Source of the DNA: Thermoplasmatales archaeon ex4484_6
GTDB taxonomy: Archaea > Thermoplasmatota > Penumbrarchaeia > Penumbrarchaeales > Penumbrarchaeaceae
Assembly (NCBI GenBank): GCA_002254385.1
Contig: NJDO01000025.1
Span: 1-17,183, forward strand
Reading direction: 5' to 3'
Length of the DNA stretch: 17,183 nucleotides
Under the pieces are notes generated by a model. The model ran no database searches. It was not told the origin of the DNA and saw only the letters and a list, made by a program, of their open reading frames with translations. Made by a program: the position numbers and the translations under genes. Below, one piece after another: positions 1-6,423 of this stretch; the stretch's first letter is position 1; the number at the start of each line of letters is the position of its first letter.

Positions 1-320
1 ATGGAGTAATAGTATGTGTTTCCGTTGATCACCGTAGAATCCGTATAACTCAATTCGTAAGGACCCAGATCGTTCTTCACTATGAGATCCACGGAATCGG
101 GGAGGGTTCCTTTGTAAAGAATGAATCCAACCAGGTCCTCTCCCGAGAATCCGGTCGGGTAATCCCAGGTGATCCGGATCTTTTCATCCATGGGTTCGGC
201 CTGGACGTTATTGGGAGCGGGAGGAACGGCCCGGGATGGTGCTCCCGCAGTTGACAACATAGGTCCTGCAGAAATGATCGTGATCAACAGCAGGACGATA
301 ATCCATCTTCGGTTCGACAT
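1..320 (-). CDS. Secreted fibronectin type III domain protein, N-terminal part (runs off left edge)
   Basis: The minus strand reads open from an ATG at 320 to the window edge, 106 codons with no stop, so this is the 5' part of a longer gene. Residues 1-26 are a typical signal peptide: basic start (SNRR), a hydrophobic core (WIIVLLLITII) and a small-residue region ending near Ala-Gly-Ala. After a Pro-rich linker (VPPAPNNVQA) the sequence follows a fibronectin type III pattern: an I-x-I-x-W strand, GFILYKG, then the hallmark Y-x-L-x-Y-x-D...V-x-N-G-x-x-YYY near residues 88-105. A clear ribosome binding site, GGTGGTGA, lies 5 nt upstream of the ATG. Fn3 domains in archaeal exported proteins usually serve as spacer or adhesion modules; the functional domain, if any, is outside the window. 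The product is expected at the cell surface or secreted. Confidence 0.85.
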   Translation of the reverse strand, partial: MSNRRWIIVLLLITIISAGPMLSTAGAPSRAVPPAPNNVQAEPMDEKIRITWDYPTGFSGEDLVGFILYKGTLPDSVDLIVKNDLGPYELSYTDSTVINGNTYYYS

Positions 321-322
321 TC

Positions 323-330
323 TTTCACCA
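323..330 (-). promoter_or_regulatory. Ribosome binding site of the Fn3 gene
   Basis: On the minus strand GGTGGTGA stands 5-6 nt before the ATG at 320, a good Shine-Dalgarno match that fixes the start of the partial gene. Confidence 0.7.
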
Positions 331-543
331 CCTTTGTCTCTGCAAAGTGAAAATTGAGACCGTTGGCTCGAGTTCACCTCATCAGGAAATCCCCACGGGG
401 CGGGGCAAAATCGAAGTTGTCGGACTTAAACCTTTGTATTATCACGGTGTCAAATTGGCAACTCCGATTTCGGAAGGTTGTTTGTACAACGACCTGCACC
501 CCTCTCATCAACGATTTCCACGAGGTTTCATCAATAATGCTTA

Positions 544-559
544 TATTCCAATTGGAATA
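544..559. promoter_or_regulatory. 16-bp perfect palindrome over the TATA region of the TPR gene (candidate operator)
   Basis: TATTCCAATTGGAATA is its own reverse complement over all 16 bases. It overlaps the TATA-like stretch TTATAT (541-546), which sits about 45-50 nt before the likely start codon at 591. That spacing would put transcription initiation near 568-572. A dyad lying on the TATA box is the usual arrangement for an archaeal repressor that blocks TBP/TFB binding. The palindrome is seen directly; its role as an operator is inference. Confidence 0.5.
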
Positions 560-590
560 ATACACATTGGCGCCTTTGTCGGGAGAAACG

Positions 591-1355
591 ATGATGTCAA
601 GAGAGTTTTCAAAGAGAAAACAGCGGGAAATGAGGAAAAAGGAAAGGATGGAAATGCTCGATATGGGCGACCTGATGATGTCCAGAAGACGTTTTATCAA
701 GGCTTTGGGATACTTTCAGGACGTGATCGAACTCGATCCATCATACAAGACTGCCTGGTTGAAGAAAGGGGATGCTTTGAAGGAACTCAGGAGATACCGT
801 GAAGCGTTGGATGCCTATAAACAGGCTGTAAGTCTGGATCCGGATTTTGCACTTGCCAACGAGAAGATAGGCATGATCCTGATGATCCTGAAGCGTCCTG
901 ATGAAGCCATCCCCTATTTCAAGGAATCATTGAGATGCAATCCAAGGAATGTCGAAACGTGGTACATGAACGGCGTGGCCAATATGAGGATGGGAAGATT
1001 CAAGGAGGCACTGGACAGCCTGGAAAAAGCTCTGCATCTGGATCCCAGGAACAAGTCCGTCCTTAAGGCAAAGGGAGACTCATTGATGGAGCTGAACGAT
1101 TTCCGGGGATCACTAGCATGTTTCAAGAAAGCACTCGAGCTGGATCCGAACTACGGACGGGCGAGGGACTCCCTCAGAGAGATGAGGACCCGGATAATTG
1201 AAAATGCCGGAGGGTTCCTTGTTGGAAAGGGTGGTTCTTCCGAAGATGATGATTCCCGTACCGGTGAGGAAAACAATGAGGTTGATCCGGACCAATATGA
1301 AGAGATAGGTGATGATGAAGTTGAGGAGCTTGAAGAGCTCGAATTGATTGAATAA
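591..1355 (+). CDS. TPR-repeat protein with acidic C-terminal tail
   Basis: A 254-residue soluble protein made mostly of tetratricopeptide repeats, helical hairpins that act as protein-protein interaction scaffolds. After a very basic N-terminus (SREFSKRKQREMRKKER) five 34-residue repeats follow at about residues 17-50, 51-84, 85-118, 119-152 and 153-186. Each ends in the typical A-x-x-x-LDP or NP pattern (IELDP, VSLDP, LRCNP, LHLDP, LELDP). A sixth partial helix follows. Residues ~214-254 are strongly acidic (DDD, EIGDDEVEELEELE), probably disordered. There is no signal peptide or membrane segment, so it should be cytoplasmic. The frame stays open upstream to a TTG at 567, but GGGAG at 581-585 points to the paired ATG codons at 591/594. 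It stands alone, divergent from the Fn3 gene, behind a palindrome-bearing promoter. The partner is unknown. Confidence 0.88.
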   Translation: MMSREFSKRKQREMRKKERMEMLDMGDLMMSRRRFIKALGYFQDVIELDPSYKTAWLKKGDALKELRRYREALDAYKQAVSLDPDFALANEKIGMILMILKRPDEAIPYFKESLRCNPRNVETWYMNGVANMRMGRFKEALDSLEKALHLDPRNKSVLKAKGDSLMELNDFRGSLACFKKALELDPNYGRARDSLREMRTRIIENAGGFLVGKGGSSEDDDSRTGEENNEVDPDQYEEIGDDEVEELEELELIE

Positions 1356-1435
1356 ACACGGATTCCCAGTTTGAAATCAAACCTCAATAATGTTACCGTT
1401 AATACTGTTGCTAAGAAGGATGGATAGGTATCAAA

Positions 1436-2134
1436 TCACGCTTCTTCGGGTTGAAGATGGACCATATCGATGACAAGCGTGTAGGAGTTCTGATCGTCCC
1501 TGTAGGTGATGATACCGGGTCCTATCACAGGTACCCATTCACCGGTTTCTTCGAGAGATACCTCTATTGTAAAATTCCCCTTTCCGAAATAGGACCTCAT
1601 CTGTTCCTCGCTGAACTCCATTGAATCCGAAATGGAACCGCTGTCCGAAGATTTATCGGAGGTGATATTTCCCAGGGGGTCGACGACCCTGACCCTGAAG
1701 GTGTCCGGTTCATTTGTATAACGTCTCAGTTTCGGAATTCCCGGAGGACTTGTCTCATCCTGCCATGTCAACGAATAACCCATCGAGAGGAGGACCTTTC
1801 CCGGTCCGTTCTCGACCGTTCCGGAATCGGTCTCACCCTGGCTCAACTCCCTTCCCATATTGAATTTGGTCCGGATCTCGACATAATCTGATATGATGCT
1901 GAAATCAGCTCCGGGTTCTCCCGCACTCCTGATGATGGCCAGGATACCATCCCTGGTAAGCATCTTGTCGGATTTGTCACTTGCTTCGGCCTTGAAAACA
2001 GCGAATGTAAGAACGAGGACGAGCACCGTAACGACAACAGAGGTTGGCTTCTTGTTCTTCACGAAAATCAATTCATTGATGTCATGCAGAACCTTGCCGA
2101 TCGGGGTCATCCCACCAGAGTCTTCGGAAACCAT
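1436..2134 (-). CDS. Hypothetical single-TM protein with exported C-terminal domain
   Basis: I do not recognise this 232-residue protein. Residues 1-30 are a short polar/basic head (FVKNKKP), residues 31-48 are a hydrophobic helix (VVVTVLVLVLTFAVF), and the rest (about 180 residues) is soluble and rich in Ser, Gly, Asp and Glu. By the positive-inside rule the large domain faces outside, so it is membrane-anchored or secreted. The exported part has beta-type alternation (FRVRVVDPLGNIT, FTIEVSLEE, YTLVIDMVHL), suggesting a beta-sandwich, and a Ser/Asp-rich loop (SDKSSDSGSISDS). The start is the ATG at 2134; M9 (2110) is an alternative with a GGTGGG directly before it. An AT-rich symmetric box (AAATATATTT, 2167-2176) about 37 nt upstream can serve as its TATA element. 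The gene is convergent with the TPR gene and divergent from the zinc-ribbon gene. Confidence 0.78.
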   Translation of the reverse strand: MVSEDSGGMTPIGKVLHDINELIFVKNKKPTSVVVTVLVLVLTFAVFKAEASDKSDKMLTRDGILAIIRSAGEPGADFSIISDYVEIRTKFNMGRELSQGETDSGTVENGPGKVLLSMGYSLTWQDETSPPGIPKLRRYTNEPDTFRVRVVDPLGNITSDKSSDSGSISDSMEFSEEQMRSYFGKGNFTIEVSLEETGEWVPVIGPGIITYRDDQNSYTLVIDMVHLQPEEA

Positions 2135-2166
2135 GTTGCGACCATGACCACCATCAACGGTATTGG

Positions 2167-2176
2167 AAATATATTT
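2167..2176 (-). promoter_or_regulatory. TATA-like box AAATATATTT in the 2135-2319 divergent intergenic region
   Basis: A self-complementary A/T box lies about 37 nt upstream of the minus-strand start at 2134, close to the distance expected for an archaeal TATA element with a very short leader. Being symmetric it could also be read the other way, but for the plus-strand gene at 2320 it is too far. Confidence 0.45.
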
Positions 2177-2305
2177 TGTGGTTTATCCAGCATCACTTTT
2201 TCCGGAATCCTGACCGCCATGAACGATATAGGCGATGGTGGTCTGATATGGAAGAATATTTCGGATAGTTTTTTCTATGATATGCTCATTCCTTTACCAC
2301 TCAAT

Positions 2306-2315
2306 GGGGTGAGGT
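2306..2315 (+). promoter_or_regulatory. Ribosome binding site of the zinc-ribbon gene
   Basis: GGGGTGAGGT ends 4 nt before the ATG at 2320, a strong Shine-Dalgarno match that fixes the start. A weaker TATA-like stretch (TATGATATG) lies about 40 nt upstream of the ATG. Confidence 0.7.
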
Positions 2316-2319
2316 ATTC

Positions 2320-2823
2320 ATGGACACGATCATCTGGATCTTGATCGGTATCGGCGCTTTCGTGATTCTAATGGCACTTGTCTGGTTCATAACCAAGCTT
2401 TCTCAGAGAAAACCAGTGGAAGTGGTTGAGGAGGAAAGGTACAGACCCCGTAAAGAGGAGATGGTACCCTTCGATGAGGAGGTCATGGAGGTTCTCGAGA
2501 GAAGGATAATAAGATGTGCCAATTGCGACGAGGAGGTAGGTCCATATGATGATGTCTGCCCTCATTGTGGTGCAAGGCTTTCCATGAACATATATGAATG
2601 TTCAAATTGCGGTAAGGAGGTCGACCCGAGGGATCGGGAGTGTCCCCACTGCGGAGAGATCCTGCTTCCCGAACCTTATGTCTGTCCGAAATGTTTCAAA
2701 CCCGTGGAAGCCGATGCAAGTAAATGCGATTACTGCGGGGCCACCTTCTGGTCGCCAATCCTGCTGGATGAGGAAACATTGAAGCGGAAGAAAAAACACA
2801 TTGAGAGTGAAGAAAGCGATTAG
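2320..2823 (+). CDS. Membrane-anchored protein with three zinc ribbons
   Basis: A 167-residue protein with an N-terminal TM helix (residues ~4-24, IIWILIGIGAFVILMALVWF), a charged linker (residues 25-60) and three consecutive zinc-ribbon modules. The cysteine pairs are C66/C69 with C80/C83, C94/C97 with C108/C111, and C122/C125 with C136/C139, all CxxC and each block ~28 residues apart, so all three knuckle pairs are complete. The short extracytoplasmic head and the Lys/Arg after the helix place the zinc ribbons in the cytoplasm. Ribbons of this type (double zinc ribbon/DZANK-like) are common in archaea and usually mediate protein or nucleic-acid contacts; no catalytic domain is present. The downstream MJ1316-domain gene follows after 30 bp on the same strand, so the two are probably co-transcribed. 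Function is not known. Confidence 0.85.
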   Translation: MDTIIWILIGIGAFVILMALVWFITKLSQRKPVEVVEEERYRPRKEEMVPFDEEVMEVLERRIIRCANCDEEVGPYDDVCPHCGARLSMNIYECSNCGKEVDPRDRECPHCGEILLPEPYVCPKCFKPVEADASKCDYCGATFWSPILLDEETLKRKKKHIESEESD

Positions 2824-2853
2824 AACAGGAACCCCTCAAAGAAGGAAAGCAGG

Positions 2854-3099
2854 ATGAAACGTTATCCACGGGACGTTCTTCTGGCATTGAAATGGGGGGA
2901 AGACCAGGGTATCGAGGATGTATCGATAGCATTCGTAAGCAGAGGATCAAGCGGTGGTATCTCGAGGATCCCGGGTCATCGTATCGAGCATATCGGGAAA
3001 TCCTTCATGGAATTGAAGGATGGAACGTTCATTCCATTTCACCGGATCATCCTGATTGAGGATCATGATGGTGTTTTGTGGGAGAGGGGGAGGCCCTGA
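2854..3099 (+). CDS. MJ1316-domain (UPF0248/DUF504) protein
   Basis: An 81-residue protein matching the archaeal UPF0248/DUF504 family in length and landmarks: the opening YPRDVLLALKW, a central S-R-G-S-S/G-G region followed by GHRIEHIG, and the closing IPFHRI...DGVLWERG. The family is described as the MJ1316 domain, proposed to recognise RNA ends bearing cyclic phosphate groups; this role comes from family knowledge and has not been shown for this protein. An RBS-like AAGGAAAG lies 6-8 nt upstream of the ATG. It follows the zinc-ribbon gene after 30 bp and likely shares its transcript. Its last 53 bp, which encode the conserved VLWERG end, overlap the 3' end of the oppositely oriented trm5. 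Confidence 0.85.
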   Translation: MKRYPRDVLLALKWGEDQGIEDVSIAFVSRGSSGGISRIPGHRIEHIGKSFMELKDGTFIPFHRIILIEDHDGVLWERGRP

Positions 3100-4108
3100 C
3101 CTCCATATCGAAAGCCATCATGGACATATCAGGTGAATACTCATGAACTTCACGCATGGAGGATATGACTACTTCCTTTCCGCAGTCCCGTGTGAGTTTG
3201 ACGATGTCGTCGATCGTTGACATCACGTCATTCTTTTTAACAATCGAGTAAAGGAAAATGCTCCCATCATCGATGACCTCAAGCGCCGTATCCAGGAAGT
3301 CAATCGAACCATGCGGAAGATTCATTATTATTGTATTGAAAGGACCCATCCCCAGTGGAGCTTCTTTCGCATCCCCGAGAAATGCGGTGACCGTGTCCTC
3401 CGCCGAGTTCAGCCTAATGTTGGTGTTAAAATATTCGATGCAGTAGGGGTTAAGGTCAAGGCCGATAATCTCATCCGGTTTCCCATATCGTGCACAGGTT
3501 AGAGAGAAAGGCCCCACTCCCGCAAACATGTCAAGTACCCTTCCTCCGTCGATTTTTTCGGCGATCCTTCTTCTCTCGGTTGCCAATCTGGGAGAGAAAT
3601 ATACCTTTGACGGGTCAAGTTTGAACCTGAGATTATTCTCGACATGGATTGTTTCCAGTTGATCCTCACCTGCAATCACCTGGAGATCCCTTATCCTGAA
3701 ATCTCCCTTCACCCCCCTGTCGAGTGCAACACTTCGGAGACTTCTTCTTGTCTCTATAATGGCCTTACCAATGGAAGCGGAATATTCCAGAAGAGCTTCC
3801 GGTAGTTTTATTATGCATATTTCACCAATGATATCGAATGAGGTTGGCAGCAGTTCCATCAACTCGGGTTGAAGATCCAGAAGGTCTCTGTAGCTTTTTG
3901 GGTGATGCTTGAAGGATTCGAATTCCATGTAGATGATATCTCCGTACTCCCTGGTCATTTCCGATGCAGCGCTATTTTTCAAGGGAAGGAATACGTGTTC
4001 ATTATCGGACAAGATCTTCTTGCTCCGATCGAGGAACCCTTTCGCGATCAATTCGAGACGTGTTTTCTCTCCCATGTCCTTTTTGACCTTCAGGCCCCTC
4101 GATCTCAT
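3047..4108 (-). CDS. trm5: tRNA (guanine37-N1)-methyltransferase Trm5
   Basis: Class I SAM-dependent enzyme that methylates N1 of G37 next to the anticodon and so prevents +1 frameshifting; it acts in the cytoplasm. In order: the N-terminal D1-like region (RGLKVKKDMGEKTR...LDRSKKI), the linker FDIIGEI, the tRNA-contacting FRIRDLQVIAGE, YFSPRLATER, the SAM-binding motif VLDMFAGVGPFS, the acidic GLDLNPY, a catalytic-region FLGDAKEA, and the motif MNLPHG. The reading frame is open to an ATG at 4141, but the ATG at 4108 aligns with the start of archaeal Trm5 (MxxxLKxxKKxGExTR) and lies ~25 nt after a TATA-like TTTTAATA, so I choose it and predict a leaderless mRNA. The 353-residue length fits archaeal Trm5. 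The last ~12 residues (PTKHHHDPQSG) extend past the usual end and are encoded opposite the MJ1316 gene. Confidence 0.92.
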   Translation of the reverse strand: MRSRGLKVKKDMGEKTRLELIAKGFLDRSKKILSDNEHVFLPLKNSAASEMTREYGDIIYMEFESFKHHPKSYRDLLDLQPELMELLPTSFDIIGEICIIKLPEALLEYSASIGKAIIETRRSLRSVALDRGVKGDFRIRDLQVIAGEDQLETIHVENNLRFKLDPSKVYFSPRLATERRRIAEKIDGGRVLDMFAGVGPFSLTCARYGKPDEIIGLDLNPYCIEYFNTNIRLNSAEDTVTAFLGDAKEAPLGMGPFNTIIMNLPHGSIDFLDTALEVIDDGSIFLYSIVKKNDVMSTIDDIVKLTRDCGKEVVISSMREVHEYSPDMSMMAFDMEVRASPSPTKHHHDPQSG

Positions 4109-4128
4109 GAATGTGGAAATGAAGACCT

Positions 4129-4138
4129 CTATTAAAAT
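4129..4138 (-). promoter_or_regulatory. TATA box of trm5 (leaderless promoter)
   Basis: On the minus strand ATTTTAATAG is centred about 25 nt before the ATG at 4108, which would put the transcription start at or within a few bases of the start codon. No Shine-Dalgarno stands at a useful distance from that ATG, consistent with leaderless initiation. Confidence 0.5.
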
Positions 4139-4141
4139 CAT

Positions 4142-4537
4142 TCACAGGGCCTGCAGGATACTCTTTCCTTGAATGTATTCCTCCTGTCCATACGGCCATC
4201 CTGAAGGAACATTTGAGCTCCAACGATTTTCCAACAACATGCAGTGTTTGGTTAGATTCATGAGAATTTATTATATTCCGAATGAAATGCCTCCCATTAT
4301 TCTTAATGGACGCGCCTCCCGTGATTGTCATGAAATAATGGATCCCCACTCATTTTCATATACTATTGTATCAACCGACCACATTCTTCATTCGTTTCAA
4401 TGAAAATATCGCAAGATACGGCATTTCTTCATAGGTACATCAACTTCTATCATTGTCGAACATTCTCATCATTTTATTCATCAATGGTTATATATATGTG
4501 ATGGACGCTGATTCCTTGAATACACTACTATGGGGGT
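4142..4537. other. Intergenic region between trm5 and the acyl-CoA synthetase gene
   Basis: About 396 bp between divergent genes with no convincing coding sequence: the short open frames on both strands lack family-like sequence and ribosome binding sites. It is A/T-rich toward the right. It holds the TATA box at 4488-4497 for the rightward gene and one copy of the ATAGGT motif (4431-4436). I see no tRNA or hairpin terminator in it. Confidence 0.6.
4488..4497 (+). promoter_or_regulatory. TATA box of the acyl-CoA synthetase gene
   Basis: TTATATATAT lies ~45 nt before the ATG at 4538; with standard archaeal spacing transcription would begin near 4517-4521, giving a leader of about 20 nt. It is the strongest TATA match in the window. 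Confidence 0.65.
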
Positions 4538-6388
4538 ATGTCTTTGAAAAAAGTACTCAATCCGTTGAGGGCAGAGATATCTTCCCCTCTTCTCGAGAGA
4601 ACAGGTTTCAGAAATATTTTTGACATGTTCGAGTCCACGTGGAAGAAGCACCCGAACAAGGATATTGTTCTTTACAAGATAGAAACCGCCCATTGGGGGT
4701 CGATGACCTATACGGATATGAGGGATGGCGCTCTCGATTGTGCAGCTGGACTGCTGTTCCTGGGTCTATCAAAGAAGGACAGGGTGACATTCGTTTGCAA
4801 CAACAGGTACGAATGGATGATGATGGACCTCGCCCTTCATCGAATAGGGGCCATCAATGTCACGAACTATGTCACTCCCGACCCTGAAAAGCTCGTTCTT
4901 TCCGAGTTATCCTTCAACATAAACAATTCAGGTTCAAGAGTAGCCTTCGTTGCAAGTAGATATCTCTACCGCTTCATGGAGGGAATGGAAGATAACATGT
5001 TCCCTACGCTGGAAAAGATCATTGTATTCGATATGGAAGATGATAATCAGGACAGGAAAGACATAATCTCCTTTTCCGAATTCTTGAAAATCGGGAGAAA
5101 GCACAAAGCCCTTCTTTCGAAATACAATGAAAAGGTAACTCTCGATGATACAGCGACGATAATCTATACTTCCGGTTCAACGGGAGTCCCGAAAGGTGTG
5201 GAGCTCACCCATGGAAATCTTCTTTCCAATGTCGAGAACATACTAACCATGATCGATCTCAGGGAAACCGATATCGAGATGAGCTTCCTTCCGCTGGGTC
5301 ATGTATTCGAACGTATAATCAATTATCTTCTGATCAGATTCGGGGGAACTGTGGGATATGCCGAGTCGATCAACACAATTGCGGATGACGCCCAGGTCAT
5401 AAAACCGACGGTGTTTCCATCCGTTCCACGTGTGTTTGAAAAATTCAAGGCGAAAGTGGAGGAAAATGCACGGTCAAAAGGCGGACTTTCATATTCCATC
5501 TACAAATGGGCGACGGGTGTGGGGTCGAAGGTTACCGATGGCAAGAAAGACCCCTTTACCCTACTACAGTATTCCATTGCAAAGAAACTTGTCTTCGACA
5601 AGGTGGTGAAGAAGCTCGGAGGGAGGGTAAGATTCTTTGTTTCATCATCCGCCCCCCTGTCAAGGGAGACAGCAAATTTCTTCAAATCCATGAATTTCCA
5701 GATCCTTGAGGCTTACGGAATGACGGAAGCCGGACCGCTTATATCCATCAACCGGAACGGCAAAGAAAGAATTGGTACTGTTGGAGAGTTCATTCCGGAG
5801 CTTCAGTGGAAGATAGCGGATGATGGTGAGATATGGATAAAGAGTCCTTCCATAATGAAGGGGTTCTGGAATCGGCCTGATGCGGAAGCGGAAGCATTTG
5901 AGGACGGATGGTTCAAAACAGGCGACATAGGAACGGTATCGGAGGACGGGTATCTTACGATCACCGACAGGAAGAAGAATCTAATAAAGACGTCCAATGG
6001 AAAATACGTCCCACCCGCACCCATAGAGGATAAACTGGTGTCGAACCAATATATATCCCAGGCGATGGTAATTGGTGATAACAGGCCTCATTGTTCCGCA
6101 ATAATCGTTCCTGATTTCCAGAGATTGGAATCATATGCCCAGGAGAACAACATCCATTACACGAACTATCAGGAGTTGGCCGAGAATCCCAGTATCAGGG
6201 ATTTCTACCAGGAGGTCATAAAAAAGGAGACCTTGCATCTTCCCCATCATGAGCAGCCAAAAAAGGTCCTCATAGGCTCTACAGAATGGACGTGGGAATC
6301 GGGCGAACTCACACCCACACAGAAGGTCAGGAGGACCATAATATTGAAGAAATTCAGAAATGAGATAGAGAAGCTCTATTCTTCATAA
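4538..6388 (+). CDS. Long-chain fatty acid-CoA ligase (AMP-forming acyl-CoA synthetase)
   Basis: A 616-residue ANL-superfamily adenylating enzyme of the FadD15/LACS type, which activates a fatty acid with ATP and joins it to CoA. The signature elements are intact: the phosphate loop YTSGSTGVPKG (residues ~210-221), the adenine/acyl motif YGMTEAGP (393-399), the ribose-binding Asp in WFKTGDIG (D463), the hinge TDRKKNL (476-482) and the catalytic Lys in the A10-like NGKYVPP (K489). There is no signal peptide; the enzyme should be cytoplasmic or membrane-associated. Length and the GHVFERI and SSSAPLS stretches fit the long-chain branch better than acetyl-CoA synthetases. A G-run stands only 1 nt before the ATG, too close for a normal Shine-Dalgarno. 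It is convergent with orc1, 35 bp apart. The chain length of the substrate cannot be read from sequence. Confidence 0.92.
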   Translation: MSLKKVLNPLRAEISSPLLERTGFRNIFDMFESTWKKHPNKDIVLYKIETAHWGSMTYTDMRDGALDCAAGLLFLGLSKKDRVTFVCNNRYEWMMMDLALHRIGAINVTNYVTPDPEKLVLSELSFNINNSGSRVAFVASRYLYRFMEGMEDNMFPTLEKIIVFDMEDDNQDRKDIISFSEFLKIGRKHKALLSKYNEKVTLDDTATIIYTSGSTGVPKGVELTHGNLLSNVENILTMIDLRETDIEMSFLPLGHVFERIINYLLIRFGGTVGYAESINTIADDAQVIKPTVFPSVPRVFEKFKAKVEENARSKGGLSYSIYKWATGVGSKVTDGKKDPFTLLQYSIAKKLVFDKVVKKLGGRVRFFVSSSAPLSRETANFFKSMNFQILEAYGMTEAGPLISINRNGKERIGTVGEFIPELQWKIADDGEIWIKSPSIMKGFWNRPDAEAEAFEDGWFKTGDIGTVSEDGYLTITDRKKNLIKTSNGKYVPPAPIEDKLVSNQYISQAMVIGDNRPHCSAIIVPDFQRLESYAQENNIHYTNYQELAENPSIRDFYQEVIKKETLHLPHHEQPKKVLIGSTEWTWESGELTPTQKVRRTIILKKFRNEIEKLYSS

Positions 6389-6423
6389 CCGAGTTTTACT
6401 GGCCGGGCTTTTCCAATCATCAT

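Noticed and set aside
391..405. CCCCACGGGGCGGGG stretch with hairpin-like symmetry
   Set aside because: Stem of four with a two-base loop; no structure or motif support beyond G/C richness.
374..700. 108-codon minus-strand frame before the TPR gene
   Set aside because: Overlaps the well-supported start of the TPR gene for over 100 bp and covers its promoter; no ribosome binding site and no recognisable family, so treated as chance.
1369..1382. Inverted repeat GTTTGA-AA-TCAAAC between two convergent genes
   Set aside because: Two-base loop cannot form a hairpin and no T-run follows, so not called a terminator; too short to call an operator.
4109..4141. Upstream ATG at 4141 as the trm5 start
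   Set aside because: Adds 11 hydrophobic residues not seen in the family; the ATG at 4108 aligns with the family's start and lies at the expected distance from a TATA-like box.
4002..4403. Open frames of 76-115 codons on both strands around the trm5 5' region
   Set aside because: Lie opposite or out of frame with trm5 or in the intergenic DNA; no ribosome binding sites, low-complexity composition, no family resemblance.
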